Shown piece by piece: positions 42,127 through 53,711 of a stretch of DNA of 64,000 nucleotides. Both the position numbers and the translations under genes were made by a program. Where the stretch lies: NCBI GenBank assembly GCA_036362985.1, contig JAYGXS010000001.1, positions 43,337,111-43,401,110 of the forward strand, read 5' to 3'. The notes under the pieces were generated by a model. It was not told the DNA's origin. It was given only the letters and a program-made list of their open reading frames with translations, and searched no databases. The stretch comes from Ligula intestinalis (Eukaryota; Platyhelminthes; Cestoda; Diphyllobothriidea; Diphyllobothriidae). Positions within the stretch are counted from its first letter, which is position 1. Every line of letters begins with the position of its first letter.

Positions 42127-42185
42127 GCCCGCTTGAGAGCAGACAACACACAAAAACGTGAGTGTTCAGAAACGCCACCAAAAAA
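42127..42185 (+). repeat. Dispersed 59-bp repeat, copy 1
   Basis: GCCCGCTTGAGAGCAGAC through GAAACGCCACC and an A-run is identical to 49885-49943. Confidence 0.85.
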
Positions 42186-43139
42186 CCCATGCCTGCAGTG
42201 GACATAGTCCGACCAAACAAGAAAAATGACATTACATAGGCGTCACAAGATAAAATTTATGGACCCATGCTTTCTTCATAATAGCAGATCTTGTTTGCAC
42301 GTATTGAAAAAGGGCCTCAAAAATGTTTCTGGGAGGCTGCAAATCATTGAGTTCAGTAGGTTCTTACTCACACCTATCTGACGTAATTTTAGAAGTATAA
42401 GTTGTATATTTCAGGCCCATTGGGCCTCAACAATAACCCGAAAATTCGAAAACACGAATTTGTAGAAATAATTGCTTAAGCAAACAGTATCCGTAGTCTA
42501 AAGCTATAAGACGAGCATAACTGTTTAGAAACGAATTTGTTAGATTCGAAAAAAAAGAATATGGCAGTTTAATGCGGAAGGTGAAATTCAAGGGCACACA
42601 CAGATGAGCCACATCGTTATCTTTATTCTGACTATGTATTCTGATACCCACTGCCTCTGTTAGTAGGGGGGGGGCTTGGAAGCAAACTCAGTCGAAGCTG
42701 AGCGTGGGGCAGAACAATAGATGTTAACGAAACATTACCGGTATAGACGGGTTCCCGGCACTACACTCGGGTTCCCAAGCCGATGTGGCATAATAGAACA
42801 TAGGGAACCCACCAGTGTATGATCGTGATGGTCATCGCCGTATGAGATCCAAAAGTCCGTCAAATCTACAAGACCATCGTTGCGGATGTCTGACATGCGA
42901 CCGACTATAAGGCCCTGATGATGGTTGATGACCAGCGAAACGAGAGCCGTGAAGACTGCATCCAGATTCCGGGGGACCCGAGTAAGAGGACAGTAGTTTC
43001 AAGAAAGGATCCTAAATTCCCGATGGTCCTTTCTCGTGATCGTGGAGAAAGCTGCCCGGAAAAGTTGAGGAAAACAAAAGGTTAATAGATTCAGTGTTGC
43101 GATGAATGTGCAGTCTTCGCTTGAATGCACATGGATTAG

Positions 43140-44605
43140 TTAACGCCCGAATATCGATCGGCAAATTATTACAAAGATAGCTGAACCTAGAAACAAAAAT
43201 AGAGATATCTTAGAAGTGGAAGAAACAGGAGGAGGTGTTATCAACGTTGAATTTCTTAGGTTGTAAGGGCGAGTAACGGGAGTAAGGGCCGAAATCTTGG
43301 GGAGATTTGAACTATTTTTAAGGCGAAACAGGCGACAAAACCCTGCTTCCAGTCTCCTGACCCAAAAAAATTTCAGTTTCGTTAGCTCACATCTATCTGA
43401 GTAGGAAGTATCTGAAAATGCCGGAATGAAGACACTTTTAGCGAATCTTCTTTGGACACTTTCAATTTTTGAACGGCTAGATTCATTCATTAGACCGAAG
43501 AATGGACAACAGTATTCGAGAATAGGAAGCACGTACACACGATAAAGTCTTAGCCTCATTTCGGGAAGGTAGAAATTATAAGAGATGAAGCCGCATAGCT
43601 TAGCAGCTTTTGCTGTAATTCTATCAGCGTGAGGTGAAAGATCTAATTTATTGGTGTAACTTAAACCTAATTCCCTAATGTAAGAACATTCAGTCATGGG
43701 GCAATCTTGAAAAATGATAGGCTGTGGCAGCCTTTCAGGCCCAAAACACATGAACTGGCACTTAGAAGGCGAGAACTCCATCTGCCACGTGGAGCTCCAC
43801 GCAGATAGAGCTTCCAAATCCGAATGAATGCGTTCTAAGCATCGCTCAGCCGTGGAATTAGAGACGGAGTATGCACATTTCAAGTCTTCTGTGTGTATAT
43901 ATACGATTGAGAGTGTTTAACTATTGTAAAAATATCATTTATATAAAGGAAGAACAACAGGGGGCCCAGAACGGTACACTGAAGGACACTGCTTAAAATA
44001 GCGGTTCGTGTAGAGTATGATAATACCTCTAAGATCAGTTGTTTTCGATTCGAAAGATATGATCTAATTAAGTCAATAAGAGGACTACAAAATCCTATAG
44101 CCTCTAGTTTGGCAAGTAGTCCCCTATGAGGTACTTTATCAAATGCCTTACTAAAATCAAAATAGATGACCACCACAGATAATGATCGTTACGAAGAGAA
44201 GTGAGAAGATTAAGAGAAGACATGACATGGTTCACAAGATCGGTCCGGTAAAAAAACATGCTGAGATATATTAAATATTTGATTGCTGATGCAAAAATCT
44301 GTAATTTTATTGGCGATTAATTTTTCAAACAGTTTAGCTAGAGAAGGTGTTTTATGAACACCGCGATAATTTTTAATGTCAGATCTGGAACCAGATTTAA
44401 AAACTGGAATTACAATAGAAGTTTTCCAAGAATCAGGAAAAAAAAACGTTTCCGAGAAATATTGTAAACAATTTGCTCAGTAAAGGAGGATAATCTCTTA
44501 ATTGCTTAATAAATGCGTTTGGAATGCTATCAGGCCCGACTGAATGTGAATTGTTGAGACGAGCTATTTCTTTATGAATACTTGTAGGTGAGAAATGTAG
44601 GGACT
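43140..44605 (-). mobile_element. CR1/Jockey-like reverse transcriptase, decayed, 5' truncated
   Basis: Minus-strand motifs in order: SVGPDSIPNAFI, LFEKLIANKITDFC, YFDFSKAFDKVPHRGLLAKL, TVLGPLLFFLYINDI, then the C-terminal region CLERIHSDLEALSAWS, SKCQFMCFG, ELGLSYTNKLDLSPHADRI, YVLPILEYCCPFFG and IESVQRRFAKSVF. At least one frameshift lies near 44185, and the stretch with the F-A-D-D block is missing between 43885 and 43930. The region below 43139 may be its 3' end. It is more diverged from the 10.99-kb and 57.9-kb elements than they are from each other. Confidence 0.85.
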
Positions 44606-44753
44606 TTATCACTACAAATATACAAAACGTCTTAGCAAATACGCAATGGAAAAATTTCGAGGGTAGACTAACTGCTAATAAGAGATTTACTAGACTATTC
44701 TAGTGAAAAAGTCGTAAAAATCCAGTAAAGAGATTGACGGTGAAAATTAGAAA

Positions 44754-45121
44754 TGATACAACTCACTTAGATCCTTCTCGATCCTAGCCGGCAGTAGTCA
44801 AGTAGTCGACTTGCCAAAGGATAACTCTGCGAGGACTGGATCCAAGTTCGTTGGGCTGTGAGTTGCAAAAATGGGGAGAAAACTCGTTTGCAAATTGTCG
44901 CTGGATTCTCCTGGAGCCCGAGAGTGATCACCAGAGAGGTGTCGTTGAAAGGCAAAATAAACAGCGGCAGGTGAGGAGAGAGTTGAGCGGTGGAGAGTGA
45001 GTAGCAAGATAGTTGCTGTCACGCGTCAAAACCGAAAGTGTGAAAGAGTGTTGTATTAAGTGTTAACAAACTTGGTTATTGATAAATTTAAACAACACGT
45101 AAGTAGGGCCAAGAGCCCACA
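44754..45121 (-). mobile_element. Probable LTR of a minus-strand Gypsy element
   Basis: It begins TGTGGGCTC right after a purine-rich tract (GGTGGGGGAG on the minus strand, 45124-45137) that follows the end of a pol frame, and I end it at TATCA. No second LTR is in the window to confirm the boundaries, so the 3' limit is a guess. Confidence 0.4.
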
Positions 45122-45137
45122 TAACTCCCCCACCAGA

Positions 45138-45480
45138 GCGTTGGTGGGTTACAAACGCTCGACAAAAGAGGATGTACAAAAAGGTTAAACAACAAAGTCT
45201 CGCAAGTTGGTAGGAAAGCGAACATGTCTACCAGAACGAGTGGAAGGGGGGGATGAGTGGGAGTGGTTAGAGGGGTGGGGGTAGGTTCGGGTGGTGTGGA
45301 TGGCGGTGGGCCGGGGGCTGCAGGTGGAGTGCAGGGTGAAGGTGCCCCGAAAGTGGACGGACCAGGTGATAGTGGAGTGCATTCAACGTAGGCCGGCTTT
45401 AGTCTGTCGATGGAGACTGTATCAGTAGCATCAGCCCTTTGAATGACGAAATATTTGTCCTTCCGTTCCGCCAGCGACTT
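45138..45480 (-). pseudogene. C-terminal end of a minus-strand Gypsy integrase
   Basis: The minus strand reads KDKYFVIQRADATDTVSIDRLKPAYV, the standard SH3-like end of Gypsy integrases, followed by a long Pro/Thr/Ser tail (TPPAAPGPPPSTPPEPTP) and, in another frame, TRSGRHVRFPTN. Only this end of the element is present: it abuts plus-strand gag at about 45475-45485. Confidence 0.75.
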
Positions 45481-48400
45481 CAAGGACCTTTGGAGAGCGT
45501 CCTTCAATACCAAAAAGCTCTCCGTCTCCTGGCCAAACAGGCATATCCACACCTGGACCTGAACTCCCTCAACTATATGGTCATGGAGCAATTTGTCAAT
45601 GGCCTGTCAGACCTTGAGGTCCGGAAAGTTGTCCTTCGGCAACAACCCACCAGTCTGGATGCGGCTATTGAAGTTGCCCGGCGCGAGGAGGCTCTACAGT
45701 CCGCCTGTGGTTCCCCACGAGGCCAATTTGCGGTCGCAGCCATTCGGTCGTCAGCCACCATTGGTACTCAGACTCCTGGCCATTGGTGCTCTTGTGGGTC
45801 TTCGTTCCCTCGTCGGGACCGCTGGCGCCATCAGCAACCCCGGCGGCCAAACGGACTCCCTGGCCCTCGTCCACTTATGGCAATCGAGGCTGGACCTAAC
45901 CCTGGTGACGGTGAGTGCCTCATTCTCTCTGATATTGTAGTTTCAAGCCTTTTCTCTTCCTCTTGTCCCCTAGTTGTAGCTGCTGTAGGCTCTACCACCT
46001 TTTCCTGTCTCATTGACTCTGGCACTGGTTGCTCATTGATACGTCAGCAGCCCTTCCTAGAGTTCCAAACCCGTGTTAGATATATTCCTAAGCCTCGTTT
46101 TTCTTTACACACGGCTAATGGCACTAGTCTTAGTTATACTAGTTTCGTGGAGTTCTCCTTGACCCTTTCCGGTTCTAGTTTCTGCCATCAGTTTATTGTC
46201 TCCCCTGATATAACATGGGATTGTATCTTAGGCGTCGATTTTCTCCAGAAGTTTGGGTGCTCCCTGGACTTCGGGAACAGACTCCTCCGGACGTCCTCAG
46301 TTGACGTCCCATTTAGCCGATCCTCCCGTAGTCCCCATTCAGTCTGCACGTCTACCCTCACTCCTAGCCTTGCTGACTTAGTACCTCAGCACCTCGACCC
46401 CGCTAATGCCGATAGGCTTCGTAACCTTCTTAGCAAATTTAAGGATATTTTTGACTGGGACGGGAAATCTACTGGCCGCACCAATGCCACACAGCATTGT
46501 ATAGACACGGGTGATGCGCGCCCTATTCGGGTTCCGCCCCGTCGCTTGCCTATTTTTTATCAAAAGGAGTTAGACGACCTTATCGAGGACATGCTTAGTC
46601 ATCGCATCATCCGTCCTTCTCACTCACCGTGGTCCTCACCCATCGTGCTCGTCAAAAAGAAGGATGGGTCGATGCGACTCTGTATCGACTACAGGAAACT
46701 TAATGCCGTTACTAAGAAAGACTCTTTTCCCTTGCCTCGCATAGATGCGACCCTCGATACCCTAGCTGGTAACACTATGTTTTCTACCTTGGACTTGGCC
46801 TCAGGCTACTGGCAGGTAGAGGTGCGGCCCTCGGATCGCGAGAAGACTGCTTTTGCCGTTCCCTCTGGCCTGTACGAGTTTGAGACTATGCCCTTCGGTT
46901 TAGCCAATGCGCCCAGCACATTCCAACGTCTCATGAATCAAGTCCTAGCCCAGCTCGTACCTTATTCTTGTCTAGTATACATGGATGACATTATTGTGTT
47001 AGGCAAGGACTTTGACGACCATTTGCAAAACCTTCGGGCTGTATTCAACAGTCTTCGAGAGGCTGGGCTCACTCTTAAACCCTCGAAATGTGTATTTTTA
47101 CGACCTCGAGTCAAATTCTTAGGCCACGTCGTCTCGTCCTCTGGAATAGAGACTGACGAAGATAAGGTGAAGCATATCCGCGACTGGCCCACCCCGGCAA
47201 ACGTCACGGAACTTCGTAGTTTCCTAGGGCTAGCCTCATACTACAGACGTTTCATCAAGGACTACGCCCATATAGCCGGTCCCCTCCACAAATTGACGCA
47301 GAAAGATGTTAAGTTTAAGTGGACTGCTGCCTGTGTCAATGCCTTCCAGTCGCTTAAGGACAAGCTCTGTTCTAGCCCCATTTTGGTATTTCCTAATACT
47401 GCCAGTGATGCGGGGAAATTCGTGCTCGACACTGATGCTAGCGAGACCGCGATTGGTGCCGTCCTCTCTCAACAACAACCAGACGGCACCGAGCGTGTTA
47501 TTCAGTACCTCAGTCGCTCACTCACGAGGGCCGAGCGCCGCTATTGCGTCAGACGCAAGGAGATGCTCGCCCTAGCTTACTTTGTTGAGGAGTGCCGCCC
47601 TTATCTCCAATTTCGGCCCTTCATCATACGCACGGACCACAGTGCCCTAACATGGCTCCAGAATTTCAAGCACCCCGAGGGACAAGTTGCTCGGTGGCAG
47701 GAGAAGCTTGCCGAATACGATTATTCGTGCATCTTTCGTCCTGGTCGGTTACACGGCAACGCTGACGCCTTGTCCCGTAAACCATACCGCCCACATGGGG
47801 ACTGTCCTTCGTGTACGGACATCGCTATCTCCACTATCGCCCTCCAGAGCGATCAGTGCCTACTTTGGGCCGCCGCGCAGAGGGACGACCCCCACATCTC
47901 ACCCGTCTATAACCGCAAGGTTGCCGATGCCCGACCTCTCAGTAAAGTTGAGCTTAGTGGCCTCAGTTACGAGACAAAATGCATGCACGGGTTGTGGGAT
48001 AAGCTATTCATTGAGAATGGCGTCCTTTTCTACCGTGACGGCGACCAATATCCCAGACGACTCGTCCTTCCGCTGTCTATGGTTGATGATGTTATTGACC
48101 GAATGCACACCGACTTAGGCCATTCGGGCATCCACAAGACTGAGTGGGCTCTCCGCCGGCGTTACTACTGGCCCAATCAAAAACGTGACATTCAAGATAG
48201 GATTCGTGCATGCGAGTTCTGTCTCAGCTCTAAGTCTCCTGGTCGGTCCTCACGGGCGCCCCTTCAGCCGATTAAGACTGGCTATCCCAATGAGCGGGTA
48301 GGCGTTTATCTTGTTGGGCCCCTCACTCCCTCTGATAATGGTAATCAGTTCATCCTTGTCATGGTTGATTTCTTCACCAAGATGGCTGAGGCTGTCCCGT

Positions 48401-49377
48401 TACCTGATGCCAAAGCCCCGACAGTCGCCCGTGCCATTTTCAACCATTGGGTTTGCCACTGGGGTGCGCCGGATCAATTGCATTCTGATCGTGGTTCCTC
48501 GTTTGAGAATAGCGTCCTCCACGACTTCTGTCGTCTCATGAACATTAAGAAAACTCGGACCACGGCTTATCACCCGCAAGGGAACGGCCAAGTTGAGCGA
48601 ACCAATCGCACCATCATAAACCTTTTAAAAGCATTTATCGATCGTCACCCCCCGACTACCTGGGATGAAGTTCTTACAGCTTGCTTACTGGCTTACCGAT
48701 CCACGGTAAACACCACTACTCACTACACACCATTCTTTCTCACCTGCGGACGGGAGATGCAGCTCCCTGAAGATTAAGTCCTTCCGTCGGCCGCTAAGAT
48801 TGAACATGTGGATACGTATGCATCCCGGGTCAGGAAAACCCTGCGCATTGCGTCTGAAGAGGCTCGCTTGCATCTGCAAGAAGGACAGCGACATCAGAAA
48901 GCGTTTTACGACCGCCTAGCCCATGGGACGCCTTATCAGGAGGGAGATGTTGTATGGGTGCGCAATTACGCGGCCCCCATAGGGGTACCGGCGAAATTTA
49001 ACCCCACTTGGGTCGGTCCGTATGACGTCACTCGGGTGTTATCAGATACAACATGCCTCATCCGCCCCCACGACCGGCCGCATGCCGCACCCTTTACGGT
49101 TCATTTCAACCGGCTGAAGCCTGGGGCACCAATGGATGGCATCCCCTGTCCGCCATATGAGACCAGTACTCCTCCTGTTGAGGACTACCTTGTGGTACCT
49201 GCTGACGGGGGTACTGCGACACCTGAGGTATACGATGGCAAACAACCGGTGGCGGGGGAGGTCGAAATACCCTTCGACGGTGGACCCATCGTTGACCAGG
49301 ATATTGCCGCTGAGGACAGCGTCCCTTTCGAAGGGGGGAGCAATGTAGAGGCACGTGGGATAGAAGCACGTGAGTGA
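45439..49377 (+). pseudogene. Gypsy gag-pol polyprotein, one internal stop, integrase active site broken
   Basis: A single frame of 1,112 codons to a TAA at 48775-48777, then 200 further in-frame codons. Order: gag fragment (ESVLQYQKALRLLAKQAYP, from about residue 16), protease (CLIDSGTG, Asp 193), reverse transcriptase (LDLASGYWQVEV; YMDD at 514-517), RNase H (DTDASETAIGAVLSQ), integrase zinc finger (HTDLGH ... CEFC), catalytic core and C-terminal domain (GDVVWVRNYAAP, GPYDV). In the integrase the first Asp of the DD35E triad is Tyr 957 (TAT at 48307-48309); Asp 1017 and Glu 1053 remain, with 35 residues between. The first 10-15 codons belong to the neighbouring inverted element, so gag is truncated. 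Recent insertion is implied by the open frame. Confidence 0.93.
49331..49341 (+). promoter_or_regulatory. Polypurine tract
   Basis: AAGGGGGGAGC lies at the end of the Gypsy pol frame, directly before the TG that starts the LTR: the usual plus-strand primer site. Confidence 0.75.
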
Positions 49378-49884
49378 CGCACCGAATGTTCTGGAAACGC
49401 GCCCCTTAAGGGGCGCGCGCGCGAATCTTCCCCGTATTTATAGAACGGATCATGGAAATCTATAACTATTATCATGTTTATATTTAATTTAATAATAATA
49501 AATAAATAATAGTCACTAAGATAATTGATCACTTCCTTTGTTTTACCTTGTATTACAATGGCCGCTCCCTGGATGACCTTGACGGGCAGGGATAAATAAC
49601 GAGGCCGACTGAGGACCTGGACCCAACTTCCAGCGCGCTCCCAACGTCGTTGCGGTTTTTCCCGTCCGGTCAAAGATTCAGCTGCGTTCTTCCGAAAGAC
49701 AGTACTCCCCTTTAGCTTATCTTTGTACTAGGTTATCCCTGAAGATTATTTTTGTACCTAGGACTTTCAAGACACTCACCTCCGATAACTGACTTTTCTT
49801 TTTGGACTGACTATCATATTGGTCGCTCGGTGGCTCGTCTCAAATACTCGTCCCCGTCCTTTGCCGTCAGCTTCTCATTACACA
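49344..49884 (+). mobile_element. Gypsy 3' LTR (approximately 541 bp)
   Basis: Starts TGTAGAGGC after the polypurine tract and ends ...TTACACA where the sequence switches abruptly to the unrelated 59-bp repeat. Inside are an 18-bp palindrome around CCCCTTAAGGGG (49399-49416), a TATA-like TATTTATA (49435-49442) and overlapping AATAAA signals (49497-49506). No 5' LTR is available for comparison. Confidence 0.65.
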
Positions 49885-49943
49885 GCCCGCTTGAGAGCAG
49901 ACAACACACAAAAACGTGAGTGTTCAGAAACGCCACCAAAAAA
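49885..49943 (+). repeat. Dispersed 59-bp repeat, copy 2, cut by an assembly gap
   Basis: Identical to 42127-42185. It is immediately followed by 100 N, so the rest of the repeat is unknown. Confidence 0.85.
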
Positions 49944-50043
49944 NNNNNNNNNNNNNNNNNNNNNNNNNNNNNNNNNNNNNNNNNNNNNNNNNNNNNNNNN
50001 NNNNNNNNNNNNNNNNNNNNNNNNNNNNNNNNNNNNNNNNNNN
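49944..50043. other. Assembly gap (100 N)
   Basis: Run of exactly 100 N at the end of a dispersed repeat. Confidence 0.98.
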
Positions 50044-51241
50044 GAGTTGTGGACAAGAACTCGTACATTAATGTAGCAACAGCCGAACGTGATCGTAATT
50101 CAAATATAAGCCAGAATACTAACTAGTTGTATCATCTGTCAGAGGGAATTTAAAACTACAGCTAAGTCAAAAAGCATAAATGGCTGTTTAAGACTTCGCC
50201 AAGATGTGAATGTATGGTTGGTGAGTTCAGGCTCTGCTAATTGGACGCCGTTCTAGATTTATACACAAACTGAAAGAACCTGAGAATGAGGATGGCAAAT
50301 TTCTCTTAAATAAAGTCAGCGAGGCTTACGCCACATAGTTCTCACAATTTTTCTTATTATGCTTCTCAAAGAAATTAAGTCGTTTGGGGGGCCTCGCCTC
50401 CTGAGGTACATAAACGAACTTATCACCTAGGCTCACTAATTCTATACGTGACGCTGCTACATAAGGTTGAGCGATATCTGTGTTCGGTTGTATCATGTTT
50501 CAGGTCGAAGGCTCAGCAACAAAAGTAAGTTCAATAGTCAATCAAACGAATTTAGGGACAGGTGAATCCATGATGTTCTTTGATATATTTTCACAAATAA
50601 CCGGATACGTTTCGTGATATCTTTAGCGAATTATTAGCATAAATGGCACCGGTGTCCACTCATATTGGGGTGCGGGTGAATTATGAAATAGGAAATAAAG
50701 CATGGAGACAGTCCTGTTTTAACAAAGCCTGAAAGGAGTTAACTATTGTCTGTAGTCGCTATGTTAGTGCCATTATTAAGCCTCATTGAGTATAGGTGGA
50801 GCAGTCATTTCAGACACCAAACATGAAAGCCCATGTAGTAATCACTACGATTGAACGAGAGTTTATGGAAAGGGCGTAAAATAATGTCTATTATACTGGA
50901 ATCCTTCACTTGTGGATATGTCAGTGGCCGTTTATGGATGTAGGCTTACAGAGGAAGATGTCGGGTTAAGTCCGCAGTACGCGAGAGATGTGACGAACCT
51001 TCGGAGATTAACTGTTGAAAGACAGTAATACGAGATATCTAGTCTCCCTTGCTAAATGACTATATTAGTGCAACGCCCTCTTCAGAACCAAAAGGCCGGA
51101 GATAGTTATTTGAATGTTAATAAGTTTCCGAAAGTCTGGGAATGTCAAACTTCTAGGATTCTGAGTCTAAAAGAGAGTTGTATAATTTGTTTTTGCTACG
51201 GTCAACGATCTTCGACTAATAACGTCTGCGCATACTATCTC
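50044..51241. other. Intergenic region
   Basis: No gene recognised. The upper end may hold the 3' UTR of the minus-strand WDR43-like gene. Confidence 0.4.
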
Positions 51242-51301
51242 TCAGGATGGGAATGTTTTTTTCACTAAAGTAGGATAGAACAGGAAACATAGGGTCACTA
51301 C

Positions 51302-52425
51302 CTCTTGTTCCGAACTGGAACTAGCACTGCCTTCATCGATTTCAGAATCACTGGCTCCAGTTGGTCTGTGGTTAGCTTGCCTCCGCACTGATGAGTCATT
51401 TCTTACACCAACTTGGCTGTCGCTAACGGAAGTCTCGTCCTCTATGTCAAATACCCCATCATCAGACGACGGCAAATCGCCTGTTTCATCCTGGTTTTCT
51501 TCTTCACTTTCACCGCCGCTAAGAAGAGAAAGGCTGGATGCGTCACTTTCGTTTGCGTTTTCCTCATTGTTCTTCTTCGCAGGCCCTGAGTCACATGGTT
51601 CAGAAGGGCTCTTTGTTAGTCGACGACGCTTTGGGGAGATGCCAAAATTATCATCGGAGTCTAGGATAATAATGACAGCAATAATGAAATTGGCAAAGGT
51701 TAGAATTACAAATTTGGTCCAATTATAGTATATTAAATTTTATATTGTTGGTCGAATGTATAGCAAACTGGGCCGAAAAGAAGCGATAGAATTCTGGGAG
51801 GAAACCTTATGTGAAAATAAATTCCTTAGATATTTTTAAGTTGATGACGGATAAACATCAAATAATAGAAATCGAAAATTCGTTTACAACCCGCTGCTTA
51901 AGTTATTCTAAAAATAGCAGGTGTAGCAAGTACCACATACCATCAATAAACACATAGCCCGTGCGCATAAAGTTTTCCGACCGAGTGGAGATTCTGTTAA
52001 ATTTGGACTGCTCGGCTTTTCTGGAAATATCTGCAACTGATTGCACAAGATTGTAAGTGCCAGCTACCGCGCTGGTATGTGAAATAAGGCGTGTAAAAGA
52101 AGGACGACAGGCTTCGATGTGGGACGACAACTGTGAATGCTGACATATCTCCGTAAGCCAATACAACGCACGTTTGACCCACTCAGGATGCCGGTCACTT
52201 GTAACAATTTGAACAAGTATGTCGATTAATTTATTCAAATGTCTTGGACTGCAGGTTAGTCGTGTCAACGTTCGGCGGAGCCATTTTTTATTCGTCCGCT
52301 GAATAAAAACCTATAACATGATAAAACATTAAATCAACCATCATATTCGATCCAACCTGATTAAAATTCTCCGAGTTTACAAGGAGACCATCAAGATCGG
52401 CCAGGTCTGACTTTTGAAAATTCTC
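51302..52425 (-). CDS. WDR43/UTP5-like protein, C-terminal exons (partial)
   Basis: Three exons join in phase: 52357-52425, 51941-52298 and 51302-51660 (acceptors CATTAG, TTCAG and CCTAG; donors GTTGGA, GTATGT and GTAGTG). The protein reads SDLADLDGLLVNSENFNQ, then KKWLRRTLTRLTCSPRHL, LNKLIDILVQIV, HPEWVKRALYWLTEI and HIEACRPSFTRL, then a long acidic, Ser-rich tail with a basic KRRRLTKS patch. Helices of this pattern followed by an acidic C terminus are what the Utp12 domain of WDR43 (t-UTP subcomplex, nucleolar pre-rRNA transcription and processing) looks like. The WD40 exons should lie above 52.43 kb but were not found. The last exon could instead read through GTAGTG to a stop at 51242. Confidence 0.5.
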
Positions 52426-53672
52426 CTAATGAAAGATCATATTTTTAAGGCATAACAAACCGATGGAAAGGGAACGGAGGGGTGGTCTGATAACATTTTC
52501 GGTGACCTAGAACGAGTCGATCGAGACAAACGGAAGCCGATGAGGACACTTGCAGAATACGCTAAGAAGAAACGGGGTGGTGAGTAGCGAGACCGGTTTT
52601 ATTGCAGAGCTATAAAGAACCAAATGTATATGGTAGTGGAATAACTAAACATTAAATGGAATGGGGAGCAACAGCGTGAAAACGGAAGACAGCTAAATGC
52701 CAGTGGTTGTGACTAAAGACACAAATGCACACTCGTGGTTTGAGTATAGATGTTTGTTTTTTAGGTGAATACTGACCGGAATAAATGGTGTAGACCACAA
52801 AGACTGTAATCACAGAGAAGTGAGACAAGCCGGTGTGCTGAATCTGGATAGTCCACGTTTTATTCAGCTAACTTAAACATACGGAAGTCATGAGTAAGGC
52901 GAAGCTCCCAGTACTTGGTTCACGTACGATCAAGTACCTTTGATGAAAGGATTTTGTAAAGTTAAGCATGTGCTTCGTGGAAAATAATGATAGCCATCAG
53001 TGGACCCGAATGTCAAAAGTTATGCAAGTTCTACATAAGCGTTCTACAAATCGAGCAACGCTTTCTTCTTGACCGTTTTTTTCCTAAATCTGCACCAGAT
53101 AGTACGATAGTCTTTTTCCTCTCCCCTATGTATTAATCTATCTTTTCTGGCAGTTTGCTGAAAATATGCAACGCTATCCTAAGGGAGGTTTAAATTTAAT
53201 ATATCATCAGCAATGAGCAATCCAGTCAATAAAAAACACGCCAAGAAACGTCGGACCACCAAGCTTCGGCCTCAGTACCTCTGGAAACGAAAAGCAAGGC
53301 ATTTGATACTATGCTGCGGTGGGACAATCAACAGCAGGTCAGATTACTCTGTTAATATGGTTAACAATTACTTGTGAAAAAATGTAAAGGGGATCATGCA
53401 TGACCAGTTTACTGACATCAAGCATTGCGACTCTGTGAAAAATGGAATAGACGCCGCGCAAGACTCTTGTTGGGTCAACTGTGAGGATGTGAGCAAGTGA
53501 GTCGAATCCTGGAAAAGAGGCAAGGCCTGCTGAAAATTGTGGCGGACGCCGCGGCGGCCTCTGGTTCGGTCGGCTGTAATGATATTAACAAGTGAGTCAC
53601 AATTGTAGACAAGAAACAATGCCTACTGATTAACATCGTTCATAATCCCTCAACTGTCCGACCGTAAAGTGC
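52426..53672. other. Probable intron or intergenic stretch
   Basis: No coding exon recognised. It contains a two-copy unit at 53431-53600. Confidence 0.4.
53431..53600 (+). repeat. Two-copy ~90-bp repeat, each ending in a splice-donor-like GTGAGT
   Basis: Units 53431-53507 and 53526-53600 share AAAAATGGAATAGACGCCGCG / AAAATTGTGGCGGACGCCGCG, TGTGAGGATGTGAGCAA / TGTAATGATATTAACAA and then GTGAGTC. Both are open in the same frame on the plus strand up to the GTGAGT. An exon duplication is possible; no family is recognised. Confidence 0.5.
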
Positions 53673-53711
53673 TTGATATCATTTGCACAAAGGAGGGGGT
53701 TTTCTACAGCT

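Larger units (their letters stand above)
40486..43135. other. Non-coding, repeat-bearing stretch
   Basis: No gene seen. Contains a small hairpin (41716-41791) and one copy of a dispersed 59-bp sequence (42127-42185). Near 42915 a CTGATGA...GAAAC arrangement occurs but lacks a cleavable triplet. Confidence 0.4.
45475..49884 (+). mobile_element. Gypsy LTR retrotransposon, 5' truncated
   Basis: Comprises the gag-pol frame, a polypurine tract and a 3' LTR. The 5' LTR, primer binding site and gag start are missing because the element begins at the junction with the inverted Gypsy end at about 45.48 kb. Confidence 0.85.

Noticed and set aside
42911..42957. CTGATGA ... GAAAC arrangement near 42915 as a third hammerhead
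   Set aside because: Stem II leaves two extra bases before GAAA, the residue at position 17 would be G (not cleavable), and no stem I pairs. At best a relic.
45088..45591. 167-codon minus frame as one gene
   Set aside because: Its first third is antisense to plus-strand Gypsy gag; only the later part is a real (inverted) Gypsy integrase end.
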